From Oscillospiraceae bacterium (lineage in GTDB: Bacteria; Bacillota; Clostridia; Saccharofermentanales; Saccharofermentanaceae), in contig CADAKH010000009.1 of the NCBI GenBank assembly GCA_902788505.1, forward strand, positions 19,007 to 83,006: a DNA stretch of 64,000 bases, written 5' to 3'. A program made the position numbers and the translations under genes. This document shows positions 53,949 through 63,131 of the stretch, one piece after another. Position 1 is the stretch's first letter. Each line of letters opens with the position of its first letter. The notes under the pieces are model-generated. The model searched no databases and was not told where the DNA came from. It worked only from the letters and a program-made list of their open reading frames with translations.

Positions 53949-54019
53949 CCTAAAATCGAACTTGCAGTACGATAATCGTACTGGTAGTTCGAAAAACGAA
54001 CTGATAGTTCGATTTTAGG
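53949..54019 (+). promoter_or_regulatory. 71-base three-way-junction inverted-repeat element before tetR
   Basis: CCTAAAATCGAACT (53949-53962) and AGTTCGATTTTAGG (54006-54019) are perfect 14-base arms. Between them lie two more perfect hairpins: CAGTACGAT-A-ATCGTACTG (53965-53983) and AGTTCG-AAAAA-CGAACT (53986-54002). The last arm abuts the AGGGAGG ribosome binding site of the tetR gene. It may be a multi-site operator for this TetR (the half-site AGTTCGA occurs in all but one arm pair) or an RNA structure that controls translation. Confidence 0.7.
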
Positions 54020-54030
54020 GAGGCAGACTT

Positions 54031-54642
54031 ATGCCAAAAAAGAGAAGATTTATCGAATTTAATAACGAACTGTTCCTGATCTGCGGAGAAGAGATTTTCG
54101 AGAAGAAAGGCTTTGAGGCAGCATCAGTAGACGATATTGTTAAGTGCGCCGATAAGAGCAAGTCAACATTCTATGTTTATTTCAAGAGCAAAGAGGAACT
54201 CTGGGACAGCATTGTCTGCAAGTACATGGAGTTGCTCCTTGAGTCCGCTAAGAAAGCTGCAGAGAGTACGGGCAGTTTTGAAGAAAGATACTATGCCCTG
54301 TGTTTTGATATAGCTTCGAAGTTTGAGCAGCACCCGGTGTTTTACAAAGCGACACTCGGAAAGATCTCAATGGATATGGAGAAGGATATCTATAAGAAGA
54401 TCTACGATGTCGGTGAACAGACAAACGAAGCAATCGCAGATTTTATCAGAAGCGGCATCAGTGAAGGCACTGTCAGAAAAGATATCGATATCTATCCGGC
54501 CGTCATCATGATGTGGTCTTCTATCTCCGGGATAATCTCGATGGCTACCGATAAGGAAGAGTATCTGAAATTAAGATTCAAAATGAGTAAGGACGAATAT
54601 CTGAAAAAAGCATTCAAGATGCTTCTGGAGGGTGTTAAATGA
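54031..54642 (+). CDS. TetR/AcrR-family regulator
   Basis: 203 residues. HTH near the N terminus: AASVDDIVKCADKSKSTFYVYF, then FKSKEELWDSIV. A C-terminal ligand domain of ordinary length. AGGGAGG precedes the ATG by 7 bases. Its stop overlaps the EFR1 gene as ATGA, so it most likely regulates the pair through the palindromes upstream. The ligand is unknown. Confidence 0.92.
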   Translation: MPKKRRFIEFNNELFLICGEEIFEKKGFEAASVDDIVKCADKSKSTFYVYFKSKEELWDSIVCKYMELLLESAKKAAESTGSFEERYYALCFDIASKFEQHPVFYKATLGKISMDMEKDIYKKIYDVGEQTNEAIADFIRSGISEGTVRKDIDIYPAVIMMWSSISGIISMATDKEEYLKLRFKMSKDEYLKKAFKMLLEGVK

Positions 54643-55406
54643 ACGCTGTCTATCTGAGCGGTACCGGCAATACAAAGCATGTAACTGAATTGCTTTTCAA
54701 AGAGATCGGAGCAAAAGGCATATCTGTACCGATAGAATCTCCAGGTGTTGATGAAGCGCTGAAAGACGATGAACTGATACTGGCTTATCCGACACAGTTT
54801 TCGAATATCCCGTATCTTGTAAGAGACTTCATAAACAACCATGCGGATATCTGGCAGGGTAAGAAGGTCTTCCTTATAACAACGATGGGCCTTTTCGCAG
54901 GTGACGGGACAGGGTGCGCTGCAAGGCTCCTGAAAAAGTACGGAGCCGTAATAACAGGCGGCCTTCAGATCGTTATGCCTGATTCCATAGGTGACTGCAA
55001 AGCGCTGAAAAAGACCCGTGAACAGAATAGAGCTGTCATAGTCAAAGCAGACCAAAGGATTACCGAAGCCGCAAAGCAGATGAGGGAAGGCAATTACCCG
55101 AAAGAAGGCCTGTCCTTTGCAGCTCATCTTGCCGGATTATTCGGCCAGAGACTGTGGTTTTATAACAAGACGACCGGCTATACCGGTAAGCTTAAGATCG
55201 ATCCTTCAAAATGTATTGGGTGCGGACTCTGCGCGAAAAACTGTCCGACTCAGAATATCAGTATCGAAGACGGAAAGGCGGTTGCTTCCGCCGGCTGCAC
55301 CATGTGCTACAGATGCGTGGACTATTGCCCTAAGCAGGCGATAACCTTACTCGGCAAAACACTTCACGAACAGCCGACATTTGAGAAGAACGCAAAGCGA
55401 CAATAG
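54639..55406 (+). CDS. EFR1-family flavodoxin-ferredoxin
   Basis: 255 residues. N-terminal flavodoxin-like domain (VYLSGTGNTKHVTELLF) and a C-terminal 2[4Fe-4S] ferredoxin with CIGCGLCAKNCP and CTMCYRCVDYCP. EFR1 proteins are clostridial redox carriers of unclear partner. Overlaps the TetR gene by 4 bases, so it is probably induced by the ligand of that regulator. Confidence 0.93.
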   Translation: MNAVYLSGTGNTKHVTELLFKEIGAKGISVPIESPGVDEALKDDELILAYPTQFSNIPYLVRDFINNHADIWQGKKVFLITTMGLFAGDGTGCAARLLKKYGAVITGGLQIVMPDSIGDCKALKKTREQNRAVIVKADQRITEAAKQMREGNYPKEGLSFAAHLAGLFGQRLWFYNKTTGYTGKLKIDPSKCIGCGLCAKNCPTQNISIEDGKAVASAGCTMCYRCVDYCPKQAITLLGKTLHEQPTFEKNAKRQ

Positions 55407-55419
55407 CCGGTAAAGGAGG

Positions 55420-55590
55420 TTTTTGCCGTAATCTTAAAAATATTGAGGAAATCGGCAAAACTCCGGTCCGTTTTTGCCGATATTCGTCTATTTTTAAATA
55501 GTTACGACAAAACTAAGTGCCAAATTGCCGAAACCGCTATTGTTCACCTGTAAAATCGGCAATTCTTCATTGTCTTTTGCCGAAAACAAT
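55420..55590. repeat. TTGCCGA inverted-repeat array between convergent genes
   Basis: The word TTGCCG or its complement occurs six times. ATCGGCAAAAC (55451-55461) pairs with GTTTTTGCCGAT (55470-55481); AATTGCCGA (55523-55531) pairs with TCGGCAATT (55556-55564). Outer single copies lie at 55422 and 55576. It fills the first half of the 391-base gap between the EFR1 gene and glnS; I see no gene there. Confidence 0.65.
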
Positions 55591-55654
55591 GCGTTTTCTA
55601 TGGTTTCCGAAAAAACGGGATAACGAACCGATAATCGGATACCTCTTTGACAGC

Positions 55655-55710
55655 ATGGAAAAAGGAAACCGCCCCATACATGAAGTGAATCGGCTTCATA
55701 ATGGGGCGGT
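55655..55710 (-). terminator. glnS transcription terminator
   Basis: On the minus strand ACCGCCCCAT (55710-55701) pairs with ATGGGGCGGT (55677-55668), with TATGAAG/CTTCATG inside, followed by TTCCTTTTTCC. It lies about 90 bases after the glnS stop. Confidence 0.8.
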
Positions 55711-55736
55711 CTTGATAATAAACGTTTTCAGCAACA

Positions 55737-55806
55737 GGTATTATTCAGGTTTAAGCTTGCAATCAGTATTGTTCAGGGTTGTAGCCAATCTTAGGTATTA
55801 TTCAGG
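55737..55806. repeat. Three 13-base direct repeats spanning the glnS 3' end
   Basis: GGTATTATTCAGG (55737-55749), AGTATTGTTCAGG (55765-55777) and GGTATTATTCAGG (55794-55806) occur with a period of about 28.5 bases. The last copy contains the glnS stop codon and its final residues, so the others may be duplicated gene ends. Confidence 0.6.
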
Positions 55807-57459
55807 TCTGTAGCTGTCCTTCAAGGAAACTGCTCTGTTGAATACGAGATGATCCGGTGTTGAATCTTTGCAGTCGGCGCAGAAGTAACCTGTTCTTAAG
55901 AACTGGTATCTGTCTGCGGGCTTTGTGTCCTTCAGGAATGCTTCAAGCTTAGCGCCCTTAACGATCTCCAAAGAGTTGGGGTTGATGAAATCAAGATAGT
56001 TGCAGTCAGCAAGATCGGGCTGCTCTGTAGTAAAGAGCCTGTCGTAAAGTCTGATCTCTCCGTCAACGCAGTTGTTGGCATCTACCCAGTGGATTGTTGA
56101 CTTGATCTTTCTGCCGTCCAAGGTGTTGCCGCCTCTTGAATCAGGATCGTATGTGCAGTGAACTGCGGTTACGTTTCCTTCTGCATCGTGGTCGCATGAA
56201 ACACACTTAACGACATAAGCGGACTTAAGACGCACCTCGTTGCCGGGGAAGAGTCTGAAATACTTGGGAGCAGGAACTTCCATGAAGTCTTCGGATTCGA
56301 TCCAGAGCTCTCTTGAGAAGGATACCTTACGTGTGCCGGCATTCTCATCCTTGGGATTGTTCTCGACATCGAACTCTTCGGAAGCACCTTCGGGATAGTT
56401 GTCTATGATGAGCTTGACGGGCTTTAAGACAGCCATTGCTCTCTGAGCGTGATCGTTAAGATCTTCTCTCAGACAATATTCAAGGAATGCATAGTCAACA
56501 ACGGAGTTGACCTTTGCGACACCATTTCTGGCACTGAAGTTGTGGATGGATGCAGGTGTGTAGCCGCGTCTTCTGAGACCGCAGAGTGTAGGCATTCTGG
56601 GATCATCCCAGCCGTCAACGATGCCTGCTTCGATCATTGCACGGAGTTTTCTCTTTGAAAGAACGGTGTGTGTGATGCCGAGACGGGCGAATTCAATCTG
56701 ACGGGGCTTGCACTCAACTGAGATATTGTTTACGACCCAGTCGTACAAAGGTCTGTGTGACTCGAATTCCAGAGAGCAGAGTGAATGTGTGATGCCTTCA
56801 AGAGCGTCTTCGATCGGGTGAGCGAAGTCGTACATAGGATAGATGCACCATTCGGTTCCTGTTCTGTGGTGAGGCAGATGATTGATCCTGTAGATAACAG
56901 GGTCTCTCATGTTGAAGTTGCCTGATGCGAGATCGATCTTGGCACGGAGAGTCATCTTACCGTCTTCAAATTCACCGGCTCTCATTCTCTTGAAAAGATC
57001 AAGGCTCTCTTCGATAGGTCTGTCACGGTAAGGGGAGACAGCGGGTGTCTTTGTGTCGCCTCTCATGTCGTGCATCTGGTCGGGGGTAAGCTCGCAAACG
57101 TAAGCCAGACCCTTGTTGATGAGTTCGATCGCGAATTCGTACATCTTCTCGAAGTATTCGGAAGCATAGAAGAATCTGTCATCCCAATCGTGACCTAACC
57201 AATGGATGTCTTCCTTGATTGCCTCAACGAATTCCTCGTCTTCCTTTGTAGGATTGGTGTCATCCATTCTGAGATTGCAAAGACCGTTATAGGCTTCTGC
57301 TGTGCCGAAGTCGATCTCTAATGCCTTTGCGTGTCCGATGTGAAGGTAACCGTTGGGTTCAGGAGGGAAACGGGTATGGATCTTCTTACCGTAAACTCTT
57401 CCGCCTTCCTTAAGTTCCTCGTCGATTATCTGTTCGATAAAATTCTTGCTGTCTGCCAT
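55798..57459 (-). CDS. glnS: Glutaminyl-tRNA synthetase
   Basis: 553 residues from ATG 57459 (AGGTGG just upstream; the TTG at 57480 overlaps gltX). Class I: HIGH motif [20 protein letters not shown]-equivalent VLSKRKL, and the C-terminal beta-barrel anticodon domain ([18 protein letters not shown]). Charges tRNA-Gln directly, so this organism need not rely only on GatCAB transamidation. Downstream of gltX in one operon. Confidence 0.96.
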   Translation of the reverse strand: MADSKNFIEQIIDEELKEGGRVYGKKIHTRFPPEPNGYLHIGHAKALEIDFGTAEAYNGLCNLRMDDTNPTKEDEEFVEAIKEDIHWLGHDWDDRFFYASEYFEKMYEFAIELINKGLAYVCELTPDQMHDMRGDTKTPAVSPYRDRPIEESLDLFKRMRAGEFEDGKMTLRAKIDLASGNFNMRDPVIYRINHLPHHRTGTEWCIYPMYDFAHPIEDALEGITHSLCSLEFESHRPLYDWVVNNISVECKPRQIEFARLGITHTVLSKRKLRAMIEAGIVDGWDDPRMPTLCGLRRRGYTPASIHNFSARNGVAKVNSVVDYAFLEYCLREDLNDHAQRAMAVLKPVKLIIDNYPEGASEEFDVENNPKDENAGTRKVSFSRELWIESEDFMEVPAPKYFRLFPGNEVRLKSAYVVKCVSCDHDAEGNVTAVHCTYDPDSRGGNTLDGRKIKSTIHWVDANNCVDGEIRLYDRLFTTEQPDLADCNYLDFINPNSLEIVKGAKLEAFLKDTKPADRYQFLRTGYFCADCKDSTPDHLVFNRAVSLKDSYRPE

Positions 57460-57476
57460 ATTCCACCTAGCTCCAA

Positions 57477-58928
57477 TCAAAGTCTTGAATAAGCGTATTT
57501 AATTCTTCTGAGTGATTCGTCTTTGCCTAAGAGAAGCATTACTTCAGCGCATCCGCCGGGGGTGACTGCAACTCCTGCAGCAGCGATCCTTACGGGCCAC
57601 ATAACAACGGAGTTCTTTACTTCAAGGCTCTCAGCCAAAGTCTTCATTGCTTCCGTGATGGCATCTCTGTCCCAGTCGAGATCTTCGAGGACGGGGATAG
57701 CCTTTTCGAGCATCTCTTTGGAAGATTCGAGAGTTGATTTGCTCTTTTTGTGCTCGAAAAGTGCGAGATCGAAATCACCGTATTCCTTGATGAAAGAGAG
57801 TTTCTCAGTAATCTCCGTGAACTTTGCGATCCTGGGCTTTAAGAGCTCGGCGAGAAGTTCATAGCAGGAAGGATCGACACCGGCCTCATCGTAGTAAGGC
57901 TTTGCGTGTGTGAGGAACTCCTCGTCGGACATAGCCTTGATGTGTTCCTGGTTGACCCATGAGAGTTTGTCGTAATCGAAAACCGCAGGGGACTTGGAAA
58001 TACCGTTGATATCGAATGCTTCGATAAGCTCGGGGAGAGAGAAGATCTCTCTTGTATCCTTGGGAGCCCAGCCGAGAAGCGCAATGTAGTTGATGATCGC
58101 TTCGGGCAGATATCCCTCATTTACAAGATCCATAAATCCTGTTGAGCCGTGACGCTTGGAAAGCTTGGAGATAACCTCGTTACCTTCCTCATCAACGGAC
58201 TTGCCCATTATGAGCGGAAGGTGAATGTATGTAGGGATCTCCCAGCCGAAAGCCTCATAGAGAAGATTGTATTTCGGTGTGGATGAGAGATACTCGCTTC
58301 CTCTTACAACATGAGTGATGCCCATTGTGTGGTCATCGATAACGTTGGCGAAGTTGTAAGTGGGGAATCCGTCTGTCTTGATGAGGACCTGATCGTCAAG
58401 ATCTTCGTTGGGAAACGTGATATCTCCGTAAACGAGATCGTGATAGGAAGTAGAACCTGTAAGAGGCATCTTCTGCCTGATGACATAGGGCATACCGGCA
58501 TCAAGGTTCTTCTGGATCTCTTCGGGTGACAAGTCTCTGCAGTGGCGATCGTAGCCTGTTCCTTCAGGAGCATTCTCTTTAAGAGCTTCGAGTCTCTCCT
58601 TGGTGCAGAAGCATCTGTAAGCTTTGCCTTCCTCAACGAGCTTCTCGGCATAAGGCTTATACATTGAAAGCCTTTCGCTCTGAACATAGGGTCCGAACTC
58701 GCCGCCGATATCAGGACCTTCGTCATGTTCGAGTCCTGCAAGCTTCAATGTGTCGTATATTACCTGAGTTGCACCCTCGACATAGCGCTCGCGGTCAGTG
58801 TCTTCAATCCTGAGTACAAAAGTGCCGCCTTCGTGCTTCGCTGTAAGATACTCATAAAGAGCTGTGCGAAGATTGCCGACATGCATAAAGCCCGTAGGGC
58901 TGGGTGCGAATCTCGTTCTTATTTTCAT
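57477..58928 (-). CDS. gltX: Glutamyl-tRNA synthetase
   Basis: 483 residues, class I. HIGH motif [25 protein letters not shown]-type KLSKRHG, and a discriminating-type helical C terminus. It is followed after 17 bases by glnS. The usual Leu-rich C-terminal anticodon helices are present to the end ([18 protein letters not shown]). A TATTAAAT-rich stretch upstream may hold the promoter. Confidence 0.96.
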   Translation of the reverse strand: MKIRTRFAPSPTGFMHVGNLRTALYEYLTAKHEGGTFVLRIEDTDRERYVEGATQVIYDTLKLAGLEHDEGPDIGGEFGPYVQSERLSMYKPYAEKLVEEGKAYRCFCTKERLEALKENAPEGTGYDRHCRDLSPEEIQKNLDAGMPYVIRQKMPLTGSTSYHDLVYGDITFPNEDLDDQVLIKTDGFPTYNFANVIDDHTMGITHVVRGSEYLSSTPKYNLLYEAFGWEIPTYIHLPLIMGKSVDEEGNEVISKLSKRHGSTGFMDLVNEGYLPEAIINYIALLGWAPKDTREIFSLPELIEAFDINGISKSPAVFDYDKLSWVNQEHIKAMSDEEFLTHAKPYYDEAGVDPSCYELLAELLKPRIAKFTEITEKLSFIKEYGDFDLALFEHKKSKSTLESSKEMLEKAIPVLEDLDWDRDAITEAMKTLAESLEVKNSVVMWPVRIAAAGVAVTPGGCAEVMLLLGKDESLRRIKYAYSRL

Positions 58929-59024
58929 ACGTAACCTCTATTAAATAATTTACCTGAGCGTTTATTTTATCACTTTTGTGTTAATATACAAATTGACTTT
59001 GCGAGCGAAAGGAGCCTTAAAAGC

Positions 59025-60125
59025 TTGGACAGACTTGATTGTAACCGCAGCTACGATTGCTTTACGGGAAGCGGCATTGCAGAAGAATTCATCGCAGGAT
59101 TCATTCTCGAGCAGTATGATAACAAAGATCTTTCAGGTCAGGAGATCAAGGCTGCCATCATATCTGACAGACAGGTAAGCGGATATTACTACAACGCTTT
59201 CGAAAAGCAGTTCGTCTTAAGGGATATCAGGACGAGTCTCATCACTATCGATGAAGGTGAGCAGAACAAGAATCTTTCGCAGGTCAATTATGTCATCAAG
59301 GAACTTGCTGATGCCGGACTTAACAGCAATGACTGGATCATTGCATTAGGCGGCGGTGCAGTGCTTGATATTGCCTCATTTGCGGCATCACTTTTCACGG
59401 GAGGATCACGTTATATCGCGGTTCCTACGACATTGTCTTCAATGGCAGAGACATGCTGTGCCGACAAGGCATTCCTTAATTCAGGAAGCCGTAAAAACAC
59501 ATCATCTGTCGGCATTTCACAGACCGCTGTGTTTATCGATCCGAAATACCTTTCGACAGTTCCAAAAAAGTTTGTTCCGAACGGCTATGCTCAGATAATA
59601 AGATACGCGCTCCTGGCTGATTTCGGGCTTTTGACTGAGCTTATAACTCTATCTGAATCAAGCCTTTCGGATATAAGAGTATTCCTTAACCGTGTGTATG
59701 CTGCAAGAGCTGCTATCGACAGGAAGAATCCGGCACTGCTCACACTCGGTGATGAATTGTCACACGCAATAGAAGGCTACTTCAGATTTATGAATTATTC
59801 AGAAGGTGAAGCTCTGGCTCTCAGCCTTTTCGCGACCATGCCGGATAAGGCAAGGACAGCGCTTTCTGCTATCTACTTCAAGCTCGGTCTGCCGACCGAA
59901 TTAAAAGGCGTCAGTTTTAATGCGATCATGAATTCTTTAAAAGAATCCTATAAGAAGGGTGCTTCGTCGGATAAACCGATCGTCTGTTATGAAGAGAAGG
60001 ACGGTAAGGGAAGCTGGGCCATAAAAGATCCTTCTGCCGTTGAGACTCTGGCAATTTTGGAAGAACGTTTGAAAAAGATAACGGCTCCTTCTTCGCCGAT
60101 TGCCACAAAAGATGAAGAAGATTAG
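59025..60125 (+). CDS. AroB-like (3-dehydroquinate synthase fold) protein, probably altered active site
   Basis: 366 residues with a TTG start (AAAGGAG 10 bases upstream; no ATG fits). The NAD-binding core is recognisable: GGGAVLDIASFAASLFTGG, PTTLSSMAET and PNGYAQIIRYALLADFGLL. Of the three zinc ligands of dehydroquinate synthase, the Glu of AEVIK reads Gln (AQIIR) and the first His of HTFGHAIE reads Asp (DELSHAIE). The second His stays. It may be a paralogue with another role or a non-catalytic one; no other aro gene is present here. Confidence 0.7.
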   Translation: MDRLDCNRSYDCFTGSGIAEEFIAGFILEQYDNKDLSGQEIKAAIISDRQVSGYYYNAFEKQFVLRDIRTSLITIDEGEQNKNLSQVNYVIKELADAGLNSNDWIIALGGGAVLDIASFAASLFTGGSRYIAVPTTLSSMAETCCADKAFLNSGSRKNTSSVGISQTAVFIDPKYLSTVPKKFVPNGYAQIIRYALLADFGLLTELITLSESSLSDIRVFLNRVYAARAAIDRKNPALLTLGDELSHAIEGYFRFMNYSEGEALALSLFATMPDKARTALSAIYFKLGLPTELKGVSFNAIMNSLKESYKKGASSDKPIVCYEEKDGKGSWAIKDPSAVETLAILEERLKKITAPSSPIATKDEED

Positions 60126-60127
60126 GG

Positions 60128-60133
60128 TATAAT
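60128..60133 (+). promoter_or_regulatory. -10 box ten bases before the lipoprotein start codon
   Basis: TATAAT followed by 10 bases and ATG 60144; only a weak CAGG lies between. The expected leader is zero to four bases. Confidence 0.45.
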
Positions 60134-60143
60134 TACGCAGGTT

Positions 60144-61502
60144 ATGAAAAGTGATTTGTTGAAAAAGATTATTTCTGTTGCGGCATGTGTCACGGTATTG
60201 GCACAGCCTGTTTTTCTTGCTTCTTGCAAGAAGAATAAAGGCGATCAAAAGCCCGCTGATTATGGCTCATACGGCTCTGACATCGCAAGGGAGATCGCAA
60301 CTAAATTCCCTGACAGAAGTGCATATTCCTCTGGTGAGAGCCAGACAGGTGCTTATATTGAAGAGAAGATAAAAGAACTCGGCTATACGCCTGAAGTTCA
60401 GACATTTTCAGGTTCAGGCGGATCGTCTGCAAATTACATCGTTAAGGTTCCCGGAACAGGTTTTTATTGTGCCAAAGATGACGGCACATTCGAACTTGAA
60501 CACAGAGTAGCCATAATCGGTGCGCATTATGATGCTGATCTTCTTCCCGAATACGGCGGATATGAGGCTGCCGAAGAGGATGAAGATGAAGAAGATTACG
60601 ATGATGAAGATTATGATGACGAAGATTACGATGAGGACTATGATGATGATGAAGAAGAGGACTCCGAACCTGTTTCGGGCTTTGACGGAATCTCGGATAA
60701 TGCTTCCGGTACTGCATGTGTCCTGACGGCTCTTAAAGCATTCAAGGATTATCAGAATGTCGGTTTCGATGTCTGGTTCGTTTTCTTTGGTGCGGGAACG
60801 GATAATTTCACCGGAGCTGAAGCATTCTATCAGTCTCTTTCATACGATGAACAGCACAGCATAGATGTTATGTACAATGTCGAGAGCCTTTATGCAGGCG
60901 ATAAAGTCTATGCTTCCTCAGGATATAAATCACTTATCTCGAGCAGAAGATATGAGATGAGAAGAAAGCTCTATCAGGCATACGATGTATGCTTTGCCAA
61001 TACGCTTTATACTAACTACGGTTTTGATCTTTATTACAATGAATCCGGGGTCAAAGTCGATCTGGATGATGACGGCGTAAACGATACATTCAAGGAGATG
61101 CCGAAGACCGTATCTGACTTTAAGGTTTTCGATGACAGAATGATCCCTATCGTGTATTTCGAGAGTTATGAGTATAACTTCACCTATTACGATCAGATGA
61201 AAGAGACCAAGAATCTTAGTCTTCAGGAGTTCGACGGCAATATCAGACAAACACCAGCCGACTGCCTTGCAGTTCTTGATCCTGTTCTGGTTGAAGAAGA
61301 CTATGACAGAAACGGCGACGGTGAGATCGACTGCAGCGGCGACAGACTCCAGATTAGGATCAACTGTATTGCATTTATCATCTGCGAATCACTGCTCAAG
61401 GGTTCTGATAAGGGTATGACTCCTGCTGAGTACGAAGTCTACAGAACTGAGCAGACCCGTGTGACATACGGTTCGCAGGAGACGACCCAGCCTTCGGTCT
61501 GA
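60144..61502 (+). CDS. M28-family peptidase-like lipoprotein with acidic insert
   Basis: 452 residues. The signal peptide ends in the lipobox LASC near residue 28. The fold is M28 aminopeptidase: GAHYDAD and GISDNASGTA carry metal-binding His and Asp. Between them lies an insert of about 33 residues made almost only of Asp, Glu and Tyr. The catalytic Glu-Glu pair expected after FVFFG reads GT (FFGAGTDN), and the last metal His is not seen. So it is probably not an active peptidase, and may bind cations outside the cell. Starts 18 bases after the AroB-like gene. Confidence 0.78.
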   Translation: MKSDLLKKIISVAACVTVLAQPVFLASCKKNKGDQKPADYGSYGSDIAREIATKFPDRSAYSSGESQTGAYIEEKIKELGYTPEVQTFSGSGGSSANYIVKVPGTGFYCAKDDGTFELEHRVAIIGAHYDADLLPEYGGYEAAEEDEDEEDYDDEDYDDEDYDEDYDDDEEEDSEPVSGFDGISDNASGTACVLTALKAFKDYQNVGFDVWFVFFGAGTDNFTGAEAFYQSLSYDEQHSIDVMYNVESLYAGDKVYASSGYKSLISSRRYEMRRKLYQAYDVCFANTLYTNYGFDLYYNESGVKVDLDDDGVNDTFKEMPKTVSDFKVFDDRMIPIVYFESYEYNFTYYDQMKETKNLSLQEFDGNIRQTPADCLAVLDPVLVEEDYDRNGDGEIDCSGDRLQIRINCIAFIICESLLKGSDKGMTPAEYEVYRTEQTRVTYGSQETTQPSV

Positions 61503-61556
61503 TAATTGTCATTCAAAAATACCGACTTTAAAGTAATTGATTTTCTGACCTTATGT

Positions 61557-61562
61557 TATAAT
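61557..61562 (+). promoter_or_regulatory. Extended -10 of the cdaA operon
   Basis: TATAAT preceded by TGT, 35 bases before ATG 61598, with AAGGA in the leader. No convincing -35. Confidence 0.5.
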
Positions 61563-61597
61563 TAATAAGATAAGCGTGAGGGAAGAAGGACCGATTG

Positions 61598-63085
61598 ATG
61601 TCCAATACATCTATAATCAGCCAGATATTCGAGTTTTTGGGCGAGCTTTTTAACAGCCTTGATAAGGGCACGCTCTTTTTCGGCAGCGTATGGGACTTCA
61701 TACGTTATGCAATCGATATCGCGCTCGTAACATTCCTTTTCTATACGCTGCTTATGTTTATCAGACAGACCAGAGCATGGCAGCTCATTAAGGGTATAGT
61801 ACTTATCCTTGTTTTCGTTGCATTCTGCGGAATCGTCGGACTCGACATGGTCGGATTCCTGTTTAACAGACTTCTTTATGTAGTCGCTATCCTGTTCGTG
61901 GTCCTTTTCCAGCCTGAACTAAGAAGAGCGCTTGAGACTGTTGGTCTCCGTACTTCCAATGCTGCCAATCCTTTCAGACACAGCGAGTCACTCATGACGG
62001 ATGATGAACTTAACTCATTCATCAAGGAGATCAGTTCTGCCTGCAAGGAAATGTCCAGAACTTACACCGGTGCACTTATCCTTATCGAGAGGCACACAAG
62101 ACTTGATGAGCTTTTGTCACAGGAAAACGTAGTCACATTTGATTCTGAAGTTACAAGTTCTGTTTTACAGAGCATTTTCTATAAAGGATCACCTATGCAT
62201 GACGGCGGTCTTCTCATAAGAGACGGAAGGATCATTGCCGCAAGATGCCATGTTCCGCTTTCGGTTACGATGCATTCATTAGAGCGTGCCGGAACCCGTC
62301 ACAGAGCTGCGGTCGGCGCAAGCGAAATGGGTGATACTGTTGCAGTTGTAGTATCAGAGGAGAGAGGAAAGACTTCTATTGCAGTTAACGGAAGACTTTT
62401 CGAGATGAGATCCACAAGGGAACTCGAAGCAAATCTTTCATATCTCCTGGGTGTAAAGGAATTCGGCAGAGAGCAGAAGACCATCATCGGAAGGATCCTC
62501 GATAAGTTCCACGGCAAAAAGGATACATCCGATAACGAGATATTAAGTCCTGATGAAGTCGGAAAGGTATCAAAGAGCAAGGCAGCTGCTGCGGAAAATG
62601 TGGTTGTAGCTTCAACACAGGTTGAGATTGCAGGCGAAGCTTCTGTTCCTATTACGATTAAGACAAAAGATGCAGATCAGACATCCAATTCCAAGAGAGT
62701 CGGCACCCCGACGAGGATAGTATTCCTTGTTGTCTCAATATTCATGTCGCTCTTCCTGTGGATGTACATTCAGGTCAATACCAACCCTGTTGTTTCCAGA
62801 AGCATTACGGTTCCGATCAGCCAGTATCAGAATCTTCCCGACAATGCTGAGGTCTCATACCCGATCAAGTCTGTTGATCTTGAGATCGTAGGACGTGCAG
62901 GAACTATCAATAAGCTGACAGCTGATGATATCGTTGCTTCCATCGATTATTCCGAGATCACTGAAGGCGATACCGGAGTTGTCGAGCTTCCTATAACGAT
63001 TACAGGTGCGGAGGGCAATATCTACTTCCGTGTCGAAAGGCAGATTCCTGAGACAATATCCGTAACGGTATACTCGTCCAATTGA
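61598..63085 (+). CDS. cdaA: CdaA diadenylate cyclase fused to a YbbR (CdaR-like) domain
   Basis: 495 residues from ATG 61598 (AAGGA 7 bases upstream). N-terminal membrane segments (LVTFLFYTLLMFI, LIKGIVLILVFVAFCGIVGL), a coiled stretch, then the DAC domain with MHDGGLLI near residue 200 and GTRHRAAVGASE near 233. It makes cyclic di-AMP. A linker, a further membrane segment (IVFLVVSIFMSLFLWMYI near 380) and one YbbR domain (SVDLEIVGRAGTINKLTADD) follow. In Bacillus the regulator CdaR is a separate gene with several YbbR repeats; here one repeat is fused to the cyclase. Confidence 0.92.
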   Translation: MSNTSIISQIFEFLGELFNSLDKGTLFFGSVWDFIRYAIDIALVTFLFYTLLMFIRQTRAWQLIKGIVLILVFVAFCGIVGLDMVGFLFNRLLYVVAILFVVLFQPELRRALETVGLRTSNAANPFRHSESLMTDDELNSFIKEISSACKEMSRTYTGALILIERHTRLDELLSQENVVTFDSEVTSSVLQSIFYKGSPMHDGGLLIRDGRIIAARCHVPLSVTMHSLERAGTRHRAAVGASEMGDTVAVVVSEERGKTSIAVNGRLFEMRSTRELEANLSYLLGVKEFGREQKTIIGRILDKFHGKKDTSDNEILSPDEVGKVSKSKAAAAENVVVASTQVEIAGEASVPITIKTKDADQTSNSKRVGTPTRIVFLVVSIFMSLFLWMYIQVNTNPVVSRSITVPISQYQNLPDNAEVSYPIKSVDLEIVGRAGTINKLTADDIVASIDYSEITEGDTGVVELPITITGAEGNIYFRVERQIPETISVTVYSSN

Positions 63086-63131
63086 TTCTATTGCCCGCAG
63101 TAACACACCAAAGGGCAGAAAGGATATATTT

